A stretch of 46,339 nt of DNA from Oscillospiraceae bacterium (GTDB lineage Bacteria > Bacillota > Clostridia > UBA1381 > UBA9506), in assembly GCA_015068555.1 (NCBI GenBank), contig SVKI01000011.1:1-46339 (forward strand), in the 5' to 3' direction. The notes below the pieces were generated by a model. That model saw only the letters and a list, made by a program, of their open reading frames with translations. It ran no database searches and was not told the origin of the DNA. A program made the position numbers and the translations under genes. Below, piece by piece: positions 41,433-46,339 of this stretch; positions within the stretch are counted from its first letter, which is position 1; every line of letters begins with the position of its first letter.

Positions 41433-42206
41433 CTATTTAACGATGACTTGCATGTCATTTTCTTTATATAGCTGCAAAATACCCGCATCAATACCGGAAT
41501 CGGTTACATAAACGTGTTGCGGACTCATATCGCAGAGCTTTAACATGGCGCGTTTTTCAAATTTGTCGCTATCAGCCAAGAAGATAACCTCTTCTCCGCA
41601 AGCCATAATCTGCATCTGAACGGATTGCATGGTGTGTGAGAAGTCGCAAACGCCCTCGTGCAGAGAGATGGCAGACGGGCAAACAAAGGATTTTTGCACA
41701 TGGAGGTTGCGCAATGTTTCAATGGTCTGATGGCCGTGAAAGGCCATTTCAGGATGCGAAAAATAACCACCGCACAAAAAGAGTTCAAAGCTATCTTTAT
41801 GTGATAATTCATTAAATACATCCAAGCCGTTGGTGACAATTGTCAAATGGTTGAAAGCATCACGCAAAACCTTGGCAAAGTAGAGCGCTGTCGCGCTGCT
41901 GCCATCAATGCAAAGAATTTCGCCTTCATGTACAAGTGATACAGCTGTATGAGCCAACTCAATTTTTCCCTTTTTGTTTTCCTCCATACGCTGCGTGTAC
42001 TCAGTGTAAACACGCATTTCGCCCGGCATCATTGCACCACCGTGCACCCTCTGCAACAAGCCTTTTTGCTCTAAGGTTAGCAGGTCGCGACGAATGGTTT
42101 CAATCGAAACCTGAAAGTGTTGTACGAGCTCCGGTGTGGTAACCGTTCTCTTTTTTCTAAGCATAGAAACAATTTGTTCATGTCTCTCTTTTGCAAACAA
42201 ATCCAA
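41433..42206 (-). CDS. DeoR/GlpR family transcriptional regulator
   Basis: A 257-residue regulator. N-terminal winged helix-turn-helix: ERHEQIVSMLRKKRTVTTPELVQHFQVSIETIRRDLLTLEQKGLLQRVHGGA, the DeoR signature. The C-terminal DeoRC sensor domain includes LCIDGSSATALYFAKVL, VTNGLDV and LCGGYFSH. These regulators usually sense a phosphorylated sugar, which agrees with the phosphodiesterase and OPA-type transporter that follow in the operon. Probably self-regulated through the repeated sites upstream of its promoter (42275-42402). Confidence 0.9.
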   Translation of the reverse strand: MDLFAKERHEQIVSMLRKKRTVTTPELVQHFQVSIETIRRDLLTLEQKGLLQRVHGGAMMPGEMRVYTEYTQRMEENKKGKIELAHTAVSLVHEGEILCIDGSSATALYFAKVLRDAFNHLTIVTNGLDVFNELSHKDSFELFLCGGYFSHPEMAFHGHQTIETLRNLHVQKSFVCPSAISLHEGVCDFSHTMQSVQMQIMACGEEVIFLADSDKFEKRAMLKLCDMSPQHVYVTDSGIDAGILQLYKENDMQVIVK

Positions 42207-42226
42207 CCACCTCCAACATAATACAC

Positions 42227-42255
42227 ATTATAACACAGAGGTTCATTTTTGGCAA
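42227..42255 (-). promoter_or_regulatory. SigA promoter of the DeoR operon
   Basis: Minus strand TTGCCA (42250-42255), 17 nt, TATAAT (42227-42232), about 15 bp before GGAGG of deoR. Confidence 0.75.
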
Positions 42256-42274
42256 GGGGTTTGGGTATAAAAAT

Positions 42275-42402
42275 ACCTCCTATGGTTTTTACTTCATTAT
42301 ACCATAAATTTACCGTTTAAAATTAATTCAAGGAAATTTATGGTGCAATGAACGCAACCTATTAAATTTTGTTCGGTATGCGTTCATTATACCATAGGAG
42401 GT
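42275..42402. promoter_or_regulatory. Repeated operator-like sites upstream of the DeoR operon
   Basis: TTCATTATACCATA occurs at 42293-42306 and 42383-42396. A near copy in the opposite direction (TATGGTGCAATGAA) lies at 42339-42352. The region is framed by the perfect 12-bp inverted repeat ACCTCCTATGGT (42275-42286) and ACCATAGGAGGT (42391-42402). Three half-sites about 45 bp apart fit DNA looping by a DeoR tetramer or octamer (inference). Read on the minus strand, two of them also contain TATAAT. Confidence 0.5.
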
Positions 42403-42680
42403 CTCTTTTTTTCTGTTGTCCGTTTTTACTTGTTCTGTTCATAGCACATAAGTCTCGTCGTTTAAGATGATACAGGAATCTTCTTCCGAATTGTTGCTAT
42501 CATCACACGATTGTGCCGACTACTCCTTTATTACTATTTTCTATATCACATGTTCTTGGTAAAATCAAGATAATTTGCAAAAAATGTAAGAGAATTTATC
42601 TTTAGTCATAAAACGGTTATTCTCACAATATATTGTACTAACATGTACGATTTTCTTTACAACCTAAAGGAGGAACAGGG
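42403..42680. other. Upstream region of spoIVA, no gene
   Basis: No ORF or clear SigA promoter. A sporulation promoter is expected; the best guess is the stretch TCATAAA ... CACAATAT near 42607-42635, only weakly like SigE sites. GGAGG precedes spoIVA. Confidence 0.3.
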
Positions 42681-43922
42681 ATGGAAGGCAATACAATATA
42701 CCGTGACATAGCCACCAGAACAAACGGCGATATTTATGTGGGCGTGGTAGGTCCCGTCAGAACAGGTAAATCAACCTTTATTAAAAAGTTTATGGATCTT
42801 TTGGTGATTCCTCATATTGAGGATTCTTACAGCCGCGAGCGTGCGCAGGACGAATTACCCCAAAGCGCAGGAGGAAAAACCATTATGACAACCGAACCTA
42901 AATTCATTCCCAACGAGGCGGTTGAAATTTGTCCCGGTGAACACGTAAAAATGAAGGTGCGTATGATTGATTGCGTGGGTTATATGGTAGAAGGCGCACA
43001 AGGGCATACGGAAAACGATGAACCGAGAATGATTACAACACCCTGGGCGCAAACGCCCATACCTTTCGATGAAGCTGCAGAAATCGGTACGCAAAAGGTG
43101 ATAAGCGAGCATTCTACAATCGGTCTTTTGGTCACAACGGACGGCAGCTTCACAGAGCTTGCGCGTGAGCAGTATGTGCCGGCGGAAGAGCGGGTAGTCT
43201 CAGAATTGCAAGCTATTAACAAGCCCTTTGTTGTTATTTTAAACACCAAATATCCCGAAAAGCAGGAGACTAAAGATCTGTGCATCTATCTGGAAGAACG
43301 GTATCAGGTACCTGTTTTGCCGGTTGACTGTGCATCAGCAACAGAGGAAGAGATTTATACGATTATGCAAAGTGTTTTATTTCAATTCCCTGTACGTGAA
43401 ATCACCATTGATATGCCGGGCTGGATTGATGTGCTTGATGACGCTCATTGGCTTAAAAATGGTTTATACGACTGTGTTAAAGAATCCATCGGTCGCGTTG
43501 CTAAAATCAATGATTTATATACGTTTAATGCAGAGATTTCAGAGTATGAACATATCGAAAATGCAAATATACATGAGATTGATTTAGGAACAGGGACAGC
43601 GTGCATTAAAGTCACCGTGACGGAGGCCCTGTTTTATCGTGTCGTAAAGGAGACATCGGGATTTGATATTGATGGAGAAGATAAGCTGATGTCGCTTTTG
43701 GCAGAACTTGCCCAGGTTAAGAAAAAATATGATAAAATTGCCTATGCCTTAAACGAAGTAGAGCAAAAAGGGTATGGCATAGTAACACCATCCATCGATG
43801 AACTGCGCCTGGAGGAGCCTGAAATTGTTAAACAGGGCAGTCGATTTGGTGTGAAGCTGAAAGCATCGGCTCCGTCAATTCATATGATATGTAACAAACC
43901 CAAGTTCTTAAAAACCGCATAA
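42681..43922 (+). CDS. spoIVA: SpoIVA spore coat morphogenetic ATPase, C-terminally truncated
   Basis: A 413-residue protein; the family length is about 492. The N-terminal ATPase domain is intact: GPVRTGKST (Walker A, from residue 24), AQDELPQSAGGKTIMTTEPKF, RMIDCVGYMV, PRMITTPW and VVILNTKYP. The middle domain continues to GSRFGVKLKASAPSIHMI, which is well conserved. There the match stops and is replaced by ten unrelated residues and a stop, so the last 80 or so residues, which contact SpoVM and anchor the coat base, are missing. No remnant of that domain is seen downstream. SpoIVA polymerises on the forespore surface using ATP. The truncation coincides with the edge of an AT-rich cluster. 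Confidence 0.92.
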   Translation: MEGNTIYRDIATRTNGDIYVGVVGPVRTGKSTFIKKFMDLLVIPHIEDSYSRERAQDELPQSAGGKTIMTTEPKFIPNEAVEICPGEHVKMKVRMIDCVGYMVEGAQGHTENDEPRMITTPWAQTPIPFDEAAEIGTQKVISEHSTIGLLVTTDGSFTELAREQYVPAEERVVSELQAINKPFVVILNTKYPEKQETKDLCIYLEERYQVPVLPVDCASATEEEIYTIMQSVLFQFPVREITIDMPGWIDVLDDAHWLKNGLYDCVKESIGRVAKINDLYTFNAEISEYEHIENANIHEIDLGTGTACIKVTVTEALFYRVVKETSGFDIDGEDKLMSLLAELAQVKKKYDKIAYALNEVEQKGYGIVTPSIDELRLEEPEIVKQGSRFGVKLKASAPSIHMICNKPKFLKTA

Positions 43923-43935
43923 AATGGGCAAAGTT

Positions 43936-43967
43936 AAAGCACAGATTATTTTTGGTCTGTGCTTTTT
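43936..43967 (+). terminator. Terminator after truncated spoIVA
   Basis: AAAGCACAG pairs with CTGTGCTTT around a 12-nt loop, followed by a short T run. Confidence 0.75.
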
Positions 43968-43977
43968 GTATATGTAT

Positions 43978-44238
43978 TTATTCTATTTCAGCACTTTTTC
44001 CGTATAATAACTTGCAACTTCTGTTTTGTATTGCCCTATTAAAAATTTCATCATTTTTGTAAAAATCTTTAAGTATATCAGCAACATCATCTTCGTCATC
44101 AACAATAGCGGAAAATGTTTTGTAACTTCTTCTTCCACAAATATCACACACAAATTCCCGATCGATGCAAAAATCAAGCGTTTTATTATGCTTTATACAT
44201 TCATCGCACAATGCTAAGATAACAGAAAAATCCCCCAT
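43978..44238 (-). CDS. Small zinc-ribbon protein of unknown function
   Basis: An 86-residue protein. CDEC (residues 11-14) and CDIC (residues 31-34) make a likely treble-clef or ribbon zinc site; an acidic segment follows (VDDEDDVADILKDFYKNDEIF). No known family recognised. AAGGGTG lies before the ATG. Divergent from the HEPN gene with a 35-bp perfect palindrome between them, so it is likely controlled together with the cluster. AT-rich like the other genes of the cluster. Confidence 0.55.
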   Translation of the reverse strand: MGDFSVILALCDECIKHNKTLDFCIDREFVCDICGRRSYKTFSAIVDDEDDVADILKDFYKNDEIFNRAIQNRSCKLLYGKSAEIE

Positions 44239-44317
44239 ACAATCACCCTTTAATATAAAATATTTTTAATAACTATGTATATTATAATGTAATAATGTTA
44301 AAATGTCAATAAATTCC

Positions 44318-44352
44318 GCTATAAAAAGTGAAATAATTTCACTTTTTATAGC
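44318..44352. promoter_or_regulatory. Perfect 35-bp palindrome, candidate operator
   Basis: GCTATAAAAAGTGAAAT (44318-44334), one central base, and its exact reverse complement (44336-44352). It lies in the divergent gap, 8 bp before the -35 box of the HEPN operon. Position and symmetry suit an operator for the XRE protein of the operon. With T and A runs at its flanks it could also work as a terminator on either strand. Confidence 0.55.
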
Positions 44353-44359
44353 AAAAGTG

Positions 44360-44388
44360 TTGATTTGTTATAATTTGTGTGGTATAAT
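44360..44388 (+). promoter_or_regulatory. SigA promoter of the HEPN-XRE-HipA operon
   Basis: TTGATT (44360-44365), 17 nt, TATAAT (44383-44388). Confidence 0.75.
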
Positions 44389-44417
44389 AAAAATATAAGA
44401 TTTAATGGTGGGAAATA

Positions 44418-44939
44418 ATGATGGTTCAAAAAACAAAAGAAAAACATAGTGTTGATACTCCTTACGATACAAAGCGTATGTTTGAACATGCTTGTGCGTT
44501 TTTTGATTGTGCAAGAAGTTGCGAAATAGAACCTAATAATATCGAATATAGGATACACTCGCATACCGTATCTGGAATTGTTAATTCAGCTTTTTCGTGC
44601 GAAATCTTTCTTAAAGCATTATTAGTATTTAATGGTAAGAAACCACATGGACATGAACTAAAAGTATTGTGGAATGATTTTAAGAAATCAGATAGAGAAA
44701 CCGCACTTTTAATTGAAAAAGGAATACAGAATTGGTTTAATTCAAAAAATGATAACTTATTTAATGAATTACTAAATGAATCTTCTGACGCTTTTGAGTA
44801 TTGGCGCTATATATACGAAAAACAAAATGCTAAAATTAATATTAATTTTTTAATTGGTTTAAGAACTGTATTAAGAGAAATCTGTTGTAATAAGTTATTT
44901 CAAATGACTTGGGAAGAATACAAAAATCGGAGGAATTAA
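44418..44939 (+). CDS. HEPN-like domain protein
   Basis: A 173-residue all-helical protein. The segment NSAFSCEIFLKALLVFNG (residues 56-73) followed by PHGHELKVLW (from residue 76) has the look of HEPN domains, and the C-terminal FEYWRYIYE fits the same helical bundle. HEPN proteins are often RNases in toxin-antitoxin and abortive infection systems, using an Rx4-6H motif; I do not see a convincing one, only RIHSH near residue 46. So it may be a non-catalytic or divergent member. First gene of the operon; the XRE ribosome site lies within its 3' end. Confidence 0.55.
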   Translation: MMVQKTKEKHSVDTPYDTKRMFEHACAFFDCARSCEIEPNNIEYRIHSHTVSGIVNSAFSCEIFLKALLVFNGKKPHGHELKVLWNDFKKSDRETALLIEKGIQNWFNSKNDNLFNELLNESSDAFEYWRYIYEKQNAKININFLIGLRTVLREICCNKLFQMTWEEYKNRRN

Positions 44940-44941
44940 AT

Positions 44942-45232
44942 ATGTGTGAAGCAATAAATGAAAACAAGCGTGCAGAGTTAATCTCTATATTAGTTGAGAA
45001 TTTGCCGGTATTCCGTGCAAAACTCGGAGCAACACAAGACACCTTTGCTCAAAGAGTTGGTTTAACAAAAACCACACTTAATCATATAGAGAATCATAAA
45101 AAAGAACTGACTTGGAGTAATTTCATTACCATCATACTTCTTCTTATGCAGAATGAAGATACTAAACCTTTGGTTGAAGTTATGGGACTTTACCCCGAAG
45201 ATTTAAAAAACTTCCTGATGTTTCAGGAATAA
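44942..45232 (+). CDS. XRE family helix-turn-helix regulator
   Basis: A 96-residue protein whose centre (about residues 22-60) is an XRE HTH: FRAKLGATQDTFAQRVGLTKTTLNHIENHKKELTW. GGAGG is placed 8 nt before the ATG and lies inside the end of the HEPN gene, indicating coupling. It lies 14 bp before the HipA-like gene, the HipB-HipA order, so it is the probable antitoxin and repressor. It may bind the palindrome at 44318-44352. Confidence 0.82.
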   Translation: MCEAINENKRAELISILVENLPVFRAKLGATQDTFAQRVGLTKTTLNHIENHKKELTWSNFITIILLLMQNEDTKPLVEVMGLYPEDLKNFLMFQE

Positions 45233-45246
45233 GGAGGTGCTCCACT

Positions 45247-46284
45247 ATGAATTTTTATATAATGTCAAAAGATGTTGCGGTAGCAAAATGGCAAGACAAT
45301 AATCTTGAAATTATAAATGAAAAGATGTTGCCTTTATACTTGAAGAATACAGGCAATGTTGAAAAATGGCTTGAAACAAGAGCAATAGACTGCCATAGAG
45401 CAAATTCCAGATTGTTAAAGAAAGCACTCCGTTTAACTGAAAAAGACGATACCTCGACGGTTTTAGCTGTTAACGCCGCTACAATTACCGATAATTATTG
45501 GATAAAACCCTTAGATTCAGATTTAACTTATGAAGATGTTAGATTTGATAATGACTACTTTGCGAATCTCGCACTGACAGGAAATTACGACAGCTTCAAT
45601 AGAGTTGCAAACAGTAAGACTTCTAAAACTCCTGAGCTTACCAATATCGGTAGTTTTGAAAAGTGCTGGAAACTCAAAAAAGGTCAATGGTGGATGTACA
45701 AAAAAGCAAACCATGATGAAATGTTTTCTGAATTGTTTATATACAGACTTGGTGTTGAACTTGGTTTTAAGATGGCGGAATACGAGCGTGGAAATGGTGT
45801 TATAAAAACAAAAGATTTCACAGACAATGCACTCGTTAATTTTGAACCGGCATTTAACATCTTGGGCGATGATGAAGATTATATCAAATCCGTTGAAATG
45901 CTTAAAATAATTTGTCCGGATGCAGTTGGTGATTATGTCAAGATGTTATTTTTAGATACAATCTGCGCAAATCCTGATAGACACACCTTCAACTTTGGTG
46001 TTTTAAGAGATGCAGACACTGGTGAGATTGTAGGTTTAGCACCGAATTTTGATAACAATATGGCACTTATATCAAGAGGTTATCCAAAGAATATCACGCG
46101 CAAAAATGACCTGCTCATAAAACTCTTTAATGAACTTATGCAATATGATGAAAGTCTTAAAAAATATATTCCTACTCTTTCGGAAGATTTGATTAAGAAT
46201 GTACTTAAATCCGTGGGAATGCGTGTAAAATCAAAAGAAATAACAGAGTTTATTATGAATGGTTATAGATTAATAGAAAAATAA
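45247..46284 (+). CDS. HipA-like Ser/Thr kinase
   Basis: A 345-residue protein. The C-terminal kinase half has LDTICANPDRHTFNFGVL (catalytic Asp244, Asn249), matching the HipA/CtkA pattern NxDRHxxN, then APNFDNNMAL with Asp269 as metal ligand. A Lys in the WMYKKANHDEMFSELFIYRLG segment fits the ATP-binding site. The N-terminal half is not the usual HipA N-terminal domain. HipA toxins phosphorylate translation targets such as GltX, whereas others only regulate; the role here is unknown. Downstream lies the start of a Fic-like gene. Confidence 0.75.
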   Translation: MNFYIMSKDVAVAKWQDNNLEIINEKMLPLYLKNTGNVEKWLETRAIDCHRANSRLLKKALRLTEKDDTSTVLAVNAATITDNYWIKPLDSDLTYEDVRFDNDYFANLALTGNYDSFNRVANSKTSKTPELTNIGSFEKCWKLKKGQWWMYKKANHDEMFSELFIYRLGVELGFKMAEYERGNGVIKTKDFTDNALVNFEPAFNILGDDEDYIKSVEMLKIICPDAVGDYVKMLFLDTICANPDRHTFNFGVLRDADTGEIVGLAPNFDNNMALISRGYPKNITRKNDLLIKLFNELMQYDESLKKYIPTLSEDLIKNVLKSVGMRVKSKEITEFIMNGYRLIEK

Positions 46285-46299
46285 TCGGAGGGCTATTTT

Positions 46300-46339
46300 A
46301 TGGCACTTGAAAATAAATTGGGCATAACAGATTCTTCTG
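46300..46339 (+). CDS. Start of a probable Fic family protein (partial)
   Basis: Thirteen codons, MALENKLGITDSS, behind a CGGAGGG ribosome site, 15 bp after the HipA-like gene. The opening closely matches what I recall of Fic proteins of gut Firmicutes, which start MALENKLGIT. Fic domains transfer AMP or other groups to proteins. The diagnostic HPFx motif lies outside the window, so the call rests on the N terminus only. Confidence 0.5.
   Translation, partial: MALENKLGITDSS

Noticed and set aside
42600-42660. Firm SigE promoter for spoIVA
   Set aside because: The best match departs from the SigE consensus in both boxes, so it is mentioned only as a weak guess.
45247-46284. Classical HipBA toxin-antitoxin pair
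   Set aside because: The kinase half fits HipA but the usual HipA N-terminal domain is not recognisable, so only HipA-like is claimed.
43978-46339. Prophage or integrative element
   Set aside because: No integrase, phage structural gene or att duplication visible; the cluster may continue outside the window.

Overview
The window reads as a chromosomal segment of an endospore-forming, probably anaerobic member of the Clostridia (Bacillota). The main evidence is the set of spore genes (cwlD, gerW, spoIVA, and a SigB/SigF/SigG-type sigma factor), a T-box in front of thrS, Firmicutes-type operons (scpA-scpB, DUF2953-gerW, rsmB-rlmN-prpC-prkC-rsgA-rpe-thiN, rpsF-ssb-rpsR) and an [FeFe]-hydrogenase-like protein. 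Promoters are mostly sharp TTGACA-17-TATAAT boxes and terminators are strong GC hairpins with T tracts. I cannot name a species.

Layout. 1-391 is non-coding, with two kinds of palindromic repeat. 404-9494 is a plus-strand housekeeping block: a small membrane protein, cinA, recA, a Ppx/GppA phosphatase, mtaB, cwlD, an AI-2E-type permease, rpmE, secG, efp and an Asp/Cys-rich protein. 9.6-13.3 kb carries two tandem paralogous MFS transporters, rpsU and a LOG-family gene. 13.3-13.8 kb is a decayed RAYT transposase framed by imperfect 44-bp inverted repeats. 13.8-18.0 kb is a minus-strand stretch: a creatininase-like hydrolase, tRNA-Arg(CCU), a membrane protein plus sigma factor pair, DUF6485, tRNA-Ala(GGC), DUF6514 and a thioesterase. 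18.1-23.2 kb runs plus: a VanW lipoprotein, an M50 protease, scpA, scpB, DUF2953, gerW and the hydrogenase-like protein. 23.3-27.1 kb has a GIY-YIG/DUF4357 gene, an ABC-F ATPase, coaD and an MgtC-like protein. thrS (lacking the TGS domain) with its T-box faces away from an Orn/Lys/Arg decarboxylase-like gene. 30.7-39.4 kb is the rsmB-to-thiN translation/signalling operon followed by rpsF-ssb-rpsR. 39.4-42.2 kb is a minus-strand regulon: a DeoR regulator, a phosphodiesterase and an MFS transporter, preceded by repeated operator-like sites. spoIVA follows at 42.7 kb.

The most interesting part is the right end. spoIVA stops about 80 residues before the family's normal C terminus. Directly after its terminator begins an AT-rich accessory cluster: a small zinc-ribbon protein on the minus strand, a perfect 35-bp palindrome, then a plus-strand operon of a HEPN-like protein, an XRE regulator, a HipA-like kinase and the first codons of what I take to be a Fic protein, cut off by the window edge. 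A HEPN protein, a HipA-type kinase and a Fic AMP-transferase under one XRE regulator would be an unusual toxin-antitoxin or defence arrangement. It is the best candidate here for an undescribed system.

Functions are assigned by recognising motifs and family resemblance. No database search was run, and DUF numbers are given from memory.
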